DNA of 64,000 nucleotides from Mesorhizobium sp. B2-1-1 (GCF_006442975.2 NZ_CP083954.1:1743501-1807500); one strand, 5' to 3'; positions 8,439 to 17,546 are shown, counted from the first letter of the stretch. The notes: generated from the sequence alone by a model not told the origin. A program made the numbers and translations.

Positions 8439-9758
8439 TCAGCCACGCGGCAGGATGCGCCGGATGACCGACTTGTCGGCAGGCGGCTTGGAAGCGCCGA
8501 TCGCATAGGCCGAAAGCACCGTTGCCGCCGCGGCTTCGGCGTCGGACACCGAGCGGGCATGGACCAGCGCCAGCGGCTCGCCAGCTCGAACCTCGGCGCC
8601 GACCGGCAACAGCCTGGTGATGCCGACCGCCGGGTCGACCTTGTCGTCTGGCCGGGTGCGGCCGCCGCCCAGCCCGACCACGGCAAGGCCGATATCACGC
8701 GTGGCAATGCCGGTGACGAAGCCGTCCGCGATCGCTCTCACCGCGTGTTCCGTTGGCGCAACGGGCAAATATCGTTCCGGCTTGTCAATGAAATCGGCGG
8801 GGCCGCCGAGCACCGTCACCATGCGCGCGAAGGTGGCGGCGGCGCGGCCGCTGGCAAGCGTTTCGGTGGCCCGCCGCATGCCGTCCTGGTTGGACGGCAC
8901 CAGACCCGCCGCCTGCAGCATTTCGGCGGCGAGCGCCAGCGTCACATCCTCCAGGCGCCGGTCGCGAAGGCGGCCGGTCAGGAAATCGACGGCGTTGCGC
9001 ACCTCGACCGCATTGCCGGCGGCCGACGCCAGCGGTTCGTTCATGCCGGTGATCAACGCCGAAACTTTTAATCCGGCGCCGCTTGCGACTTCGACCAGGC
9101 TGTTGGCGAGCGCCGTCGCGTCGCGCGACTTCTCCATGAAGGCGCCATTGCCGACCTTGACGTCGAGCACCAGCGACCCCAGGCCTGCCGCCAGTTTCTT
9201 CGACAGGATCGAGGCGGTGATCAGCGGCACCGACTCCACGGTTCCGGTCACGTCACGGATGGCATAGAGCCGGCGGTCGGCCGGCGCGAGGTCCGCGGTC
9301 TGGCCGATGATGGCGCAACCCGCCTCTAGCACCGCCTTGCGAAACAGCGTGATGTCGGGCTGGCTGGCGTAGCCGGGGATGGAATCCATTTTATCCAGCG
9401 TGCCGCCGGTGTGGCCGAGGCCGCGGCCGGATATCATCGGCACATAAGCGCCGCAGGCAGCGACGATCGGCGCCAGCATCAGCGAGACGTTGTCGCCGAC
9501 GCCGCCTGTCGAGTGTTTGTCCGTGACCGGGCCGGGCAGGTCCGACCAGTCGAGCACGTCGCCGGAATCGCGCATGGCCAATGTCAACGCCACGGCCTCG
9601 TCGCGGCCCATGCCGTTGAAGAACACCGCCATGGCGAAAGCCGCGACCTGGCCATCGGTGACGGCGCCATCGGTTACGCCAGCGATGAAGTCGGCGATTT
9701 CGCGCGCCGGCAGTCTGTGGCCGTCACGCTTGTGGCGGATGATTTCCTGCGGAAGCAT
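8439..9758 (-). CDS. deoA: Thymidine phosphorylase
   Basis: 439 residues, near the 440 of E. coli DeoA. Start MLPQEIIRHKRDGHRL, the family signature KHSTGGVGDNVSLMLAPIVA with the phosphate-binding region, and SGRGLGHTGGTLDKMDSIPG are present. It splits thymidine and deoxyuridine into base and deoxyribose-1-phosphate. The ATG overlaps the stop of the preceding phosphorylase gene (TGATG), indicating translational coupling. Last gene of the nucleoside importer-salvage operon on this strand. Confidence 0.96.
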   Translation of the reverse strand: MLPQEIIRHKRDGHRLPAREIADFIAGVTDGAVTDGQVAAFAMAVFFNGMGRDEAVALTLAMRDSGDVLDWSDLPGPVTDKHSTGGVGDNVSLMLAPIVAACGAYVPMISGRGLGHTGGTLDKMDSIPGYASQPDITLFRKAVLEAGCAIIGQTADLAPADRRLYAIRDVTGTVESVPLITASILSKKLAAGLGSLVLDVKVGNGAFMEKSRDATALANSLVEVASGAGLKVSALITGMNEPLASAAGNAVEVRNAVDFLTGRLRDRRLEDVTLALAAEMLQAAGLVPSNQDGMRRATETLASGRAAATFARMVTVLGGPADFIDKPERYLPVAPTEHAVRAIADGFVTGIATRDIGLAVVGLGGGRTRPDDKVDPAVGITRLLPVGAEVRAGEPLALVHARSVSDAEAAAATVLSAYAIGASKPPADKSVIRRILPRG

Positions 9759-10564
9759 CAGTTCTCCAACAGTCCGTCGCGGAACACACGCTTCAGGATC
9801 GTCGCCAGCCGCGCGCCGCCGACCGGGGCCATATCCTTGGTCTCCTGGTGCGAAAGCTCGGCTCCGGTCATGCCGGCGGCAAGATTGGTGATGATCGAGC
9901 AGGCGGCGACACGCAGGCCAAGGAAGCGGGCAAGGATGACTTCCGGCACGGTCGACATGCCGACCGCGTTGGCACCCATGATGCGCGCCATGCGGATCTC
10001 GGCCGGCGTTTCGAAGCACGGGCCGGAGAACCACATGTAGACGCCCTTGTGCAGCGCCGTGCCGGTCGCCTTCGCCGCCTGTTCGATCGCCTTGCGGATG
10101 CCGGCATCGTAGGCTTCGGTCAGGCCGACGAAACGGCGATCGCTCGGCTCGCCGATCAGCGGGTTGGTGCCGGAGAAATTGATGTGGTCCGATATCAGCA
10201 TCACCGAACCCGACCCCATCTCCGGATCGACCGAGCCGGCGGCATTGGTGAGGATCAGCTTGGTGATGCCGGTGCCGGCGAGCACCTCCAGCACCGGCCG
10301 CATCGCCGCCGCGTTGCCGTGCTCGTAATAGTGGGCGCGGCCCGACAGCATCAGCACCGGCGTGCCGGCAAGCAGCCCGACCACCACCTCTCCGGCATGG
10401 CCGGAAACGCCGCTTCTGGGAAAGCCGGGCAGATCGGCATAGGAAACACGGATCGGGTTCTCGACCTGGCTGACCAGCCCTCCCAGGCCAGAGCCCAGCA
10501 CCAGCGCCGTGGTCGGCGCCAGGCCGTCCAGCCGTTCGATCAGATGGTCGAGCGCTTCCTTCAT
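9758..10564 (-). CDS. Purine-nucleoside phosphorylase (trimeric type)
   Basis: 268 residues. LVLGSGLGGL near the N-terminus, SGRAHYYEHG, LTNAAGSVD, the substrate loop YMWFSGPCFETPAEIRM and GANAVGMSTVPEVILA identify the low-molecular-weight trimeric PNP family (PunA/XapA/DeoD2 type). It phosphorolyses inosine and guanosine. The start shares an ATGA overlap with the stop of cdd and the end a TGATG overlap with deoA, so the three enzymes are co-translated. Confidence 0.95.
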   Translation of the reverse strand: MKEALDHLIERLDGLAPTTALVLGSGLGGLVSQVENPIRVSYADLPGFPRSGVSGHAGEVVVGLLAGTPVLMLSGRAHYYEHGNAAAMRPVLEVLAGTGITKLILTNAAGSVDPEMGSGSVMLISDHINFSGTNPLIGEPSDRRFVGLTEAYDAGIRKAIEQAAKATGTALHKGVYMWFSGPCFETPAEIRMARIMGANAVGMSTVPEVILARFLGLRVAACSIITNLAAGMTGAELSHQETKDMAPVGGARLATILKRVFRDGLLEN

Positions 10565-10953
10565 TTCAGCATGTCGCCGCGAAAGCCGTAAGGCAGCATG
10601 TCGCCCATGGTCACGGTTTCGGCGACGCCGGCATTGTCGCAGAGATAGAGTTTCGTTTCCGGACGGCAGAATTCGGCCAGCCGCTGCCGGCAGCCGCCGC
10701 AAGGCGAGCATTTGGCCATGCGCTCGGCAAGGACGGCGATTTCCATGATCTTGCCGCCGCCGCCCATGATGTAATGGCCGAGCGCCGTCGTCTCGGCGCA
10801 CCAGCCTTCCGGATAGGAGGCGACCTCGATATTGGCGCCCGTGAAGACGCGCCCGTCCTCGGTGCGAAGTGCGGCACCGACCGGAAATTTCGAATAGGGG
10901 GCATAGGCCTTGGCCATGGCAGCCTTCGCCGCTTCGAATAATTCATGCGACAT
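10561..10953 (-). CDS. cdd: Cytidine deaminase
   Basis: 130 residues. The zinc site is complete: CAETTALGHYI (Cys plus catalytic Glu) and CSPCGGCRQRLAEF. YAPYSKFPVGAAL at the N-terminus is the usual substrate strand. It converts cytidine and deoxycytidine to uridine and deoxyuridine for the phosphorylases and upp. The ATG at 10953 has GGAG about 11 bases upstream; an ATG at 10983 is possible and would add ten residues. Confidence 0.94.
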   Translation of the reverse strand: MSHELFEAAKAAMAKAYAPYSKFPVGAALRTEDGRVFTGANIEVASYPEGWCAETTALGHYIMGGGGKIMEIAVLAERMAKCSPCGGCRQRLAEFCRPETKLYLCDNAGVAETVTMGDMLPYGFRGDMLK

Positions 10954-11018
10954 TTCGGTGTTCTCTCCGATGATCTTGTCCATAAGCCGGCGCGCCTTTT
11001 GCGTCGCGCCCTCGATCC

Positions 11019-11990
11019 TCAGCGTTCCTTGACATAAGGCACGCCGCCGGCGCGCGGCGGGATCGCCTTGCCGATGAAACCGGCGAGCAGGATGACGGTG
11101 AGAATATAGGGCAGGGCCTGCATGAACTGCACCGGCACCTTGCCGATGAGCGGCAGCGGCGAGCCTTGCAGGCGGATCGACAGGGCGTCGAGGAAGCCGA
11201 ACAGCAGGCAGGCGAACATGGCGTTGACCGGCTTCCACTTGGCAAAGATCAATGCGGCCAGCGCGATGTAGCCCTTGCCGGCGGTCATGTCCTTCACGAA
11301 GCCGCCATTCTGCACCATCGACAGATAGGCGCCGGCGACGCCGGTCAGGATGCCGGTGCAGATCAGCGCCCTGTAGCGCAGCCAGGCGACCGAGATGCCG
11401 GCGGTGTCCACGGCGGCCGGGTTTTCGCCGACCGCGCGCAGCCGCAGCCCAAAGCGCGTGCGAAACAGCACCCACCAGGTGAAAGGCACCATCGCGAAGG
11501 CGAGATAGACCAGTATGGAATGGCCGGAGATCAGTTCCGCGTAGATCGGCCCGAGGATCGGCACGCCTCGGACAGCTTCGGCGCCGGGCCAGATGATCGC
11601 TTCGAACCGCTCGCCCGGCTGCAGCGCCGGGGTGCGCCCGCCCTGCTGAAACCATGCCTGGCCAAGGATGATGGTCGATCCGGCGGCGATGAAATTGATC
11701 GCCACGCCGGAGACGATCTGGTTGCCGCGATGGGTGATCGAGGCGAAGCCGTGGATCATGGCGAACGCGACCGAGATCACGACCGCCATGCCGAGACCGA
11801 GAAAGGCCGAATGGAACACGGAGGCCGCCGCCGCACCGGCGAAAGCGCCGACCAGCATCTTGCCTTCGAGGCCGATGTCGAAGATGCCGGCGCGTTCCGA
11901 ATAGAGGCCGGCCAGGCAGGCGAACAGCAGCGGCACCGAGAGGCGGATGGTGGAGTCCAGCGTCTGGACGATGGCGTTGAAGGTGTCCAT
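11019..11990 (-). CDS. Nucleoside ABC transporter permease (NupQ/YufQ type)
   Basis: 323 residues with about eight to ten membrane segments. IFDIGLEGKMLVGAF and SIAWLRY-like loops (SVAWLRYRALICTG), AVGENPAAVDTAGIS and ALAALIFAKWKPVNA are typical of the inner-membrane permeases of BMP-type nucleoside importers (BPD_transp_2 family). It starts one base after the stop of the other permease. Function as a purine/pyrimidine nucleoside importer is inferred from family and from the salvage enzymes downstream. Confidence 0.92.
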   Translation of the reverse strand: MDTFNAIVQTLDSTIRLSVPLLFACLAGLYSERAGIFDIGLEGKMLVGAFAGAAAASVFHSAFLGLGMAVVISVAFAMIHGFASITHRGNQIVSGVAINFIAAGSTIILGQAWFQQGGRTPALQPGERFEAIIWPGAEAVRGVPILGPIYAELISGHSILVYLAFAMVPFTWWVLFRTRFGLRLRAVGENPAAVDTAGISVAWLRYRALICTGILTGVAGAYLSMVQNGGFVKDMTAGKGYIALAALIFAKWKPVNAMFACLLFGFLDALSIRLQGSPLPLIGKVPVQFMQALPYILTVILLAGFIGKAIPPRAGGVPYVKER

Positions 11991-11991
11991 C

Positions 11992-13131
11992 TCAGGCGCC
12001 TTTTCCCTTGACCGCTTCCATGCCGACCGACCTCGGGCTGAGCGAGGCGAACAGCGCCTGGATGTAAGGCCTGAACATGTGTTCGAGAGCACCGGCGAAC
12101 AGGATGACCAACCCTTGAATGATCACGATCATGTCGCGGCTGATCGCAGGCATCTCGAAGGCGAGTTCGGCGCCGCCCTGGTAGAGCATGCCAAACAGGA
12201 TGGCCGCCAGCACGATGCCGACAGGGTGCAGGCGACCCATCAGCGCCACGGCGATGCCGACGAAACCGGCGCCGCTGACGAAGTCGATCGCGACATTGTG
12301 CTGGTCGCCCATCACCGGGTTGAGCGCCATCATGCCGGCGAGCGCACCCGAGATCATCATGGCGGTGATGATGATGCGGGTTTCGGAAATGCCGGCATAG
12401 CGCGCCGCCTTTGGGCTGTGGCCGTAGGTGCGCATCTCATAGCCGAGCCTGGTGCGCCAGATCAGCAGCCAGACCAGGAAGGCCATGAGCAGCGCGAGCA
12501 GGAAGGAGATGTTGAGCGGTGCCGAGCGGATCTTGGCGCCGAACAGCTCGATGACCCAGTTGAGTTTCGGCAATTCCGCGCCCGCCAGGAAGTTGCGCGT
12601 CTGCGGCGCCTGCGAGGCTGCCGGTTTCAACGGGCCGACCAGCAGGTAGACCATGATCGAAGCGGCGATGAAGTTGAACATGATGGTGGTGATGACGATG
12701 TGCGAGCCGCGCCTGGCCTGCAGATAGGCGGGGATCAGCGCCCACAAGGCGCCGACGGCCGCCGAAGCCACGATGGCCAGCGGAAATGTCAGCCACCATG
12801 GCAGCACGCTGTCGAAGGAAAGACAGACGATGGCGATGCCGAGGCCGGCGATGTAGGCCTGTCCCTCGGTGCCGATGTTGAACAGGCCGCAATGCGCTGC
12901 TACCGCCACCGAAAGTCCGGTGAAGATGAAGGTGGTGGCATAGAAGAGGGTAAAGGCGATACCTGTTCCCTTGCCGAAGGCGCCCTCGACCAAGATGACG
13001 GCGGCACGGAACGGGTTCTCGCCGACCAGAAGCACGACGAAGCCCGCGACGATGAAGGCCACAGACAGATTGATCAGCGGGATCAGCCCATAGTCGGCCC
13101 AGGCCGGCAATTTGGCATAGGGCGTGCTCAT
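11992..13131 (-). CDS. Nucleoside ABC transporter permease (NupP/YufP type)
   Basis: 379 residues, multiple membrane segments. LFNIGTEGQAYIAG, the EAA-like loop MRTYGHSPKAARYAGIS and GFVGIAVALMGRLHPVGIV mark the BPD_transp_2 permease partner. Its start overlaps the stop of the ATPase gene by ATGA. Forms the membrane channel with the 11019-11990 product. Confidence 0.93.
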   Translation of the reverse strand: MSTPYAKLPAWADYGLIPLINLSVAFIVAGFVVLLVGENPFRAAVILVEGAFGKGTGIAFTLFYATTFIFTGLSVAVAAHCGLFNIGTEGQAYIAGLGIAIVCLSFDSVLPWWLTFPLAIVASAAVGALWALIPAYLQARRGSHIVITTIMFNFIAASIMVYLLVGPLKPAASQAPQTRNFLAGAELPKLNWVIELFGAKIRSAPLNISFLLALLMAFLVWLLIWRTRLGYEMRTYGHSPKAARYAGISETRIIITAMMISGALAGMMALNPVMGDQHNVAIDFVSGAGFVGIAVALMGRLHPVGIVLAAILFGMLYQGGAELAFEMPAISRDMIVIIQGLVILFAGALEHMFRPYIQALFASLSPRSVGMEAVKGKGA

Positions 13132-14675
13132 TGCGCCGCCTCCTGGCGCTCAACACCCGCCATCAGAAGGCCGAGCTCGCCCTCGCTCGCCTCCGGCCCG
13201 CGTTCGCCGACGATGCGGCCGGCAAACATGACCAGGATGCGGTCGGAGAGCGAGCGGATCTCATCGAGCTCGACCGACACGACCAGCACGGCCTTGCCCT
13301 GGTCGCGCATGGCGATCAGGCGCTTGTGGATGAACTCGATGGCGCCGACGTCGACGCCGCGCGTCGGCTGGCCGACGATGAGAACGCCGGGGTCCTGTTC
13401 GATTTCGCGCGCGAGCACGATCTTCTGCTGGTTGCCGCCGGAGAAGTTGGCGGTCTTCAGCCGTGGATTGCCGGGGCGGATGTCGTATTTCTCGATCTTG
13501 TCCTTGGCATCGGCAACGATGGCATCGATGTTGAGGAAAGGTCCTCTGAGGTAGCGGGGATCGTCATGGTAGCCGAGGATGGAATTCTCGTTCTCCTCGA
13601 AGGCCAGCACCAGCCCGACATGATGGCGATCCTCAGGCACATGGGCGAGGCCGCGGTCGCGCAGTTCGCCGGGATCGGCCTTGCCGGTGAGATCGATCGG
13701 CTTGCCCTCGAGCATCACCGAACCGGAAACGGCGTGCCTGATGCCGGAGATCGCCTCGAGCAGTTCGGACTGGCCGTTGCCGGCGACACCGGCGATGCCG
13801 ACGATCTCGCCGGCGCGCAGGTCGAAGGAGATGTCGTCGACCATGGTGACGCCGCGGGAATCCTTGACCGTCAGGTTCTTGACCGCGAGTTTTACCGCGC
13901 CGGCTTCCGCTTCGCCCTTCTCCACCCGCAAGAGCACGCGGCGCCCGACCATCAGCTCGGCCAGTTCCGCGACGGTGGTCTTCTTCGTTTCCCTGGTCGC
14001 CACCATCGTGCCCTGGCGCATCACCGAAACCGTGTCGGTGATGGCCATGATCTCGCGCAATTTGTGGGTGATCAGCACCACCGTCTTTCCCTGCTCCTTC
14101 AATTGCTTGAGGATGCGGAAGAGGTGGTCGGCCTCGGCCGGCGTCAGCACGCCCGTCGGCTCGTCGAGGATCAGGATCTCGGCGCCGCGATAAAGCGCCT
14201 TGAGGATCTCGACGCGCTGCTGCAGGCCGACCGGCAATTCCTCGACGATGGCGTCGGGATCGACCTCGAGGCCGTATTCACGCTCCAGCCGCTCCAGTTC
14301 GGAACGCGCCTTGGCGATGCTTTTCTTCAGCAAGGCGTCGCTTTCGGCGCCCAGGATGACGTTCTCCAGGACCGAGAAATTGTCGACCAGCATGAAATGC
14401 TGGTGCACCATGCCGATGCCGAGCGCGATCGCATCGTTGGGCGTGCTTATCGATGCCGGCTTGCCGCCGACGCGGATCTCGCCGCTGTCGGCCTGGTAGA
14501 AGCCATACAGAATCGACATCAGCGTCGACTTGCCGGCGCCGTTTTCGCCGACGATGCCGTGGATGGTGCCGCGCGCGATTTCCAGGTTGATGTCGCGGTT
14601 GGCGCGCACGGCGCCAAAACTCTTGTTGATGCCGATCAGTTCGATTGCAGCCAGTTCGATCGCGGCATGCGCCAT
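13128..14675 (-). CDS. Nucleoside ABC transporter ATP-binding protein (NupO/YufO type)
   Basis: 515 residues with two fused ABC domains. First domain: Walker A GENGAGKS (about residue 42), signature-like LPVGLQQRVEI, Walker B ILILDEPTGVL. Second domain: GVAGNGQSE in place of a canonical Walker A, signature FSGGNQQKIVLARE, and VGQPTRGVDVGAIEF. This unequal double-ABC layout is normal for sugar/nucleoside importers (CUT2-like). First gene of the ATPase-permease-permease-cdd-pnp-deoA operon. Confidence 0.94.
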   Translation of the reverse strand: MAHAAIELAAIELIGINKSFGAVRANRDINLEIARGTIHGIVGENGAGKSTLMSILYGFYQADSGEIRVGGKPASISTPNDAIALGIGMVHQHFMLVDNFSVLENVILGAESDALLKKSIAKARSELERLEREYGLEVDPDAIVEELPVGLQQRVEILKALYRGAEILILDEPTGVLTPAEADHLFRILKQLKEQGKTVVLITHKLREIMAITDTVSVMRQGTMVATRETKKTTVAELAELMVGRRVLLRVEKGEAEAGAVKLAVKNLTVKDSRGVTMVDDISFDLRAGEIVGIAGVAGNGQSELLEAISGIRHAVSGSVMLEGKPIDLTGKADPGELRDRGLAHVPEDRHHVGLVLAFEENENSILGYHDDPRYLRGPFLNIDAIVADAKDKIEKYDIRPGNPRLKTANFSGGNQQKIVLAREIEQDPGVLIVGQPTRGVDVGAIEFIHKRLIAMRDQGKAVLVVSVELDEIRSLSDRILVMFAGRIVGERGPEASEGELGLLMAGVERQEAAQ

Positions 14676-14875
14676 GCAGCCTGTCCCACTCTTATTTTTT
14701 TATCGCTTGGTCAAAATGCCTAGCATGACGCTCCGCCCGTGCCAATTGGTCGGAGCAGCGTCCACTCTCGACAAATCCCGGCGCGCTTGTCAATTTGGAA
14801 CGTGGCCGAAGCTCTCATATTCGCTAATATGGGCAAGCCGATTTGACGCTGCGGCGCAACGCCTGAGGACTTCGC

Positions 14876-15085
14876 ATGACCATGCCCGCCGACCGGCTGA
14901 CGACGCTGGAGATCCGCTCCGCCGAGCAGGAGAAGACCATCGAGGAACTGTCCGGCCAGATCGCCGAGCAGTGGAAGGTGATCGAGCGCATGCAGCGCAA
15001 GCTCGACGCGCTGACCGACCGCTTCCTGGCGCTGGAGGAACAGGCGGCACCCGACGTGCCGGTGACTAAGCCGCCGCACTGGTAG
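14876..15085 (+). CDS. slyX: SlyX family protein
   Basis: 69 residues. A single coiled coil (LTTLEIRSAEQEKTIEELSGQ...IERMQRKLDALTDRF) ending in the family-typical C-terminus PPHW. The biochemical role of SlyX is not known. The ATG at 14876 is the first; a second ATG at 14882 is equally possible. Followed after 17 bases by an anti-sigma-like gene, both transcribed opposite to the flanking importer genes. Confidence 0.88.
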   Translation: MTMPADRLTTLEIRSAEQEKTIEELSGQIAEQWKVIERMQRKLDALTDRFLALEEQAAPDVPVTKPPHW

Positions 15086-15102
15086 GGGAGGGAAGTCGAG
15101 CG

Positions 15103-15480
15103 ATGGCCAGCGATCGCATCGCAAGAGCCGGCGACTACGTGCTTGGCCTGATGAACGATGCAGAGCGCGAACGGGCCGAGCGCGATCTGGAGATCGATCC
15201 AGCCTTTCGCGATGCCGTGGTCCAGCTTGCTGAGCACCTGCATATTTTCGACCGCACCGAAGCCGCCGGTGGCGCGGAGCGCTGGCGGCAGATCACGCAG
15301 CGCATCGGCGACTTGCCGCAGATGCGCGCTGTCGGTCTTGAGGACGCTAAACCGGTGATCCGGGGCCCCGCCAAGCCGCATGATGTCGGCTTCTATTCTC
15401 TCGGCGACCGGCGCGGACTTGCGGTCGCCATTGGACTGGTCGTGGCTTTCGCATTGGGTTATCTGGCGGGAAAGCTATAG
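15103..15480 (+). CDS. Anti-sigma-like membrane protein (RskA N-terminal-type)
   Basis: 125 residues. Residues 1-50 (RIARAGDYVLGLMNDAERERAERDLEIDP...) match the zinc-free anti-sigma N-terminal helices of RskA/ChrR-like proteins, with the usual GDYVLGLM-AERE pattern. The C-terminus is one membrane helix (GLAVAIGLVVAFALGYLAGKL). It lacks the large periplasmic RskA domain, and no ECF sigma gene is adjacent, so an anti-sigma role is only suggested. Ribosome site GGGAGGGAAG precedes the ATG. Its end overlaps the GNAT gene tail to tail. Confidence 0.6.
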   Translation: MASDRIARAGDYVLGLMNDAERERAERDLEIDPAFRDAVVQLAEHLHIFDRTEAAGGAERWRQITQRIGDLPQMRAVGLEDAKPVIRGPAKPHDVGFYSLGDRRGLAVAIGLVVAFALGYLAGKL

Positions 15481-15939
15481 CCCACATTGGCGCGACATCA
15501 GCGCCATCGGCTCCCCGTTCTGCCTGAACGGCTCGACGACCCTCCAACCAAGCCTCATGTAGAAATCGCGCGCCTCCCACGTGTAGAGATAAAGCGCCTC
15601 CACGCCGAGCGATGTGGCATGAGCTTCGATTGCCCTGACCAGCGCAGTGCCGATCCCTCGGTGCTGGTGCTCGGGAGCGATGGCCAGGCCGGCCAGCCAT
15701 GGTGTCAGATCATGCGCCGGTTCGAGTTCGTCGCGGACCAGCAGGCAGGTCCCGACCGGCACGTCGCCGATCCGGGCCACGAACGCCGTTTCGAAGCCGT
15801 CGCCGTGCAGCAGTTTACGAAGTCCGGCCACGTCGTCGTCCAGCGTTCGTCCGGTGCCCGTGAAAAAGGCGGCAACGCGCAATCGCGCCACCGCTGCAAT
15901 GTCACGTTCGTTCATGGGTTCGACTGTCAACTGCACCAT
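15475..15939 (-). CDS. GNAT family N-acetyltransferase
   Basis: 154 residues. The acetyl-CoA pyrophosphate loop is clear: GLAIAPEHQHRGIGTALVRAIEAHA, followed by LYLYTWEARDFYMRLGWRVVE, the typical strand 5/helix 4 end of GNAT proteins. Substrate unknown. Last six bases overlap the convergent anti-sigma-like gene. Confidence 0.88.
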   Translation of the reverse strand: MVQLTVEPMNERDIAAVARLRVAAFFTGTGRTLDDDVAGLRKLLHGDGFETAFVARIGDVPVGTCLLVRDELEPAHDLTPWLAGLAIAPEHQHRGIGTALVRAIEAHATSLGVEALYLYTWEARDFYMRLGWRVVEPFRQNGEPMALMSRQCGL

Positions 15940-16000
15940 TGGCCTGGGGTCGTGTTTCTTGCGAGACGTCTGCGTCTACCCGGCAGCGACTTCCAAAACA

Positions 16001-16028
16001 AAACCGCCGGGACCATGCCCGGCGGTTT
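16001..16028 (-). terminator. Rho-independent terminator of the BMP gene
   Basis: Perfect 11-bp stem (AAACCGCCGGG / CCCGGCGGTTT) with a 6-base loop, starting 17 bases past the stop of the binding-protein gene; on the minus strand it runs into TTTTGTTTT. Confidence 0.85.
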
Positions 16029-16045
16029 GCTGTCGGTTTGGCAGA

Positions 16046-17035
16046 TCAATACGGGCAGGCGTTGTCGGCGGTGTAGTCGTGCACCTCGACCTTGCCGGCG
16101 ATGATGTCGGCCTTGGCCTTCTCGACCGCCGCCTTCATCTCGTCGGTAACCAGCGCCTTGTTGTTATCGTCCATGGCGTAGTCGACACCGCCTTCCTTGA
16201 GGCCGAGATTTTCGACGCCACCCTTGAAGGTGCCGTTCTTGCCGTCCATGAAGGCGGTGTAGACGGCAACGTCGACGCGCTTCAGCATCGAGGTCAGGAC
16301 CTTGCCGGGCTGGAGGCCGTTCTGGTTGGAATCGACACCGATGCCGAGCTTGCCGGCATCAGCCGCCGCCTGCAGCACACCGACGCCGGTGCCGCCCGCG
16401 GCCGCATAGACCACGTCGGAACCCTGGTCGATCTGCGTCTTGGCGATCTCGCCGCCCTTGGCCGGGTCGTTCCAGGCGGCCGGCGTGTCGCCGGTCATGT
16501 TCTGGATGACGTCGGTCGCGCCTGCCGATTTGGCGCCGCCGACATAGCCGCATTCGAACTTGCGGATCAGCGGAATGTCCATGCCGCCGACAAAGCTCAC
16601 CTTCTTCGTCTTGGAGGCCATCGCCGCCATGATGCCGACGAGATAGGAGCCTTCATTCTCCTTGAATACGAGCGAGCGGACATTGGGCAGGTCGACGGCA
16701 TCGTCGATGATGGCGAAGTTGAGATCGGGATATTCGGTCGCGACCTTCTTCAGTGCATCCTCCCAGGCGAAGCCGGCCATGACGATCGGGTTGTGGCCGT
16801 CCTCGGCGAAGCGGCGCAACGCCTGCTCGCGTTGCGAAGCGTTGGAGACCTCGAACTCGACATAGGGGACGCCGGTCTCTGTCTTGAACTTTTCGGCGCC
16901 ATGGTAGGCCGCCTCGTTGAAGGATTTGTCGAACTTGCCGCCGAGATCATAAAGGATTGCCGGCTGCACATCCGCGGCGAAAGCCGGAAGAACCATTGCA
17001 GTTGCGGCCAGAAGGCCGAGAACGATACGTTTCAT
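16046..17035 (-). CDS. BMP family nucleoside-binding protein of ABC importer
   Basis: 329 residues. Signal peptide MKRIVLGLLAATAMVLPAFAA, then the BMP/PnrA domain: LYDLGGKFDKSFNEAAYHGAE, AGFAWEDALKKVA, VGIMAAMASKTKKVSFVGGMD, YAAAGGTGVGVLQAA and GIGVDSNQNGLQPGKVLTS. Binds nucleosides in the periplasm for the ATPase/permeases encoded at 11.0-14.7 kb. The ATG at 17035 has AGGG ten bases upstream; a GTG at 17044 is in frame but too close to that site. It is the same strand as the importer operon but separated by 1.3 kb of unrelated genes. Confidence 0.94.
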   Translation of the reverse strand: MKRIVLGLLAATAMVLPAFAADVQPAILYDLGGKFDKSFNEAAYHGAEKFKTETGVPYVEFEVSNASQREQALRRFAEDGHNPIVMAGFAWEDALKKVATEYPDLNFAIIDDAVDLPNVRSLVFKENEGSYLVGIMAAMASKTKKVSFVGGMDIPLIRKFECGYVGGAKSAGATDVIQNMTGDTPAAWNDPAKGGEIAKTQIDQGSDVVYAAAGGTGVGVLQAAADAGKLGIGVDSNQNGLQPGKVLTSMLKRVDVAVYTAFMDGKNGTFKGGVENLGLKEGGVDYAMDDNNKALVTDEMKAAVEKAKADIIAGKVEVHDYTADNACPY

Positions 17036-17163
17036 GTGATCCACACCCTGTCGGTTATTTTTTTCCGTTACGCCCGCCCGCCTGCCCGGTTCTCCGGCAT
17101 GCGCGCGACGTCAGCCAGGAGTGTATATTCCCCTCCCGCTCAGCGGCAATCTGGCACGGCCCG

Positions 17164-17182
17164 AAACAAAATTCACGTGGAA
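17164..17182. promoter_or_regulatory. AT-rich inverted repeat upstream of the BMP gene
   Basis: AAAATTC and GAATTTT around ACGTG, about 130 bases upstream of the binding-protein start. It could be an operator for an importer repressor. No other copy is seen upstream of the ATPase gene, so the assignment is weak. Confidence 0.3.
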
Positions 17183-17228
17183 TTTTGACCTTTTGGAAAA
17201 GCATGGCGGGGTGCGATGCCCGTGCCCT

Positions 17229-17546
17229 TCAGGCGAATTGCCCCGTGCGCCGCTGCCGCCTGTAGCCGATGGCGTAGAGCAGCAAGGCAAGCACCGCGAA
17301 CACGGCAAAGCCCGGCTGGTTGAGCACCCAGGCGATGGCGCCGTCCCATAGCAGCGGGCCGGCCTTGGCGCGAACGAAGCTTTCAAAGGCGGCGCGCGTG
17401 TCGGGCGACACGGCCAGCCAGCTCGCATTGAGCGGGGTCAGCACCAGTGCCGAGGCGGCCACAGTGCGTGTCGTGTCAAGCACCGCCATGATGACCGAAA
17501 TCGACAGCGCGACCATGGCCGCGAGACGAAAGACAAAGCGAAACAT
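17229..17546 (-). CDS. Small two-helix membrane protein, unknown
   Basis: 105 residues. N-terminal membrane helix (LAAMVALSISVIMAVLD), a loop with LNASWLAVSPDTRAAFESFV, and a C-terminal membrane helix (FAVFAVLALLLYAIGYRRQRR) with a positive end, predicting the loop in the periplasm. Conserved-looking in composition but no family recognised. ATG at 17546 has AAAGG six bases upstream. Confidence 0.65.
   Translation of the reverse strand: MFRFVFRLAAMVALSISVIMAVLDTTRTVAASALVLTPLNASWLAVSPDTRAAFESFVRAKAGPLLWDGAIAWVLNQPGFAVFAVLALLLYAIGYRRQRRTGQFA

Noticed and set aside
13131..14723. 530-residue plus-strand ORF antisense to the nucleoside ABC ATPase
   Set aside because: Shadow frame of a gene with intact Walker and signature motifs.
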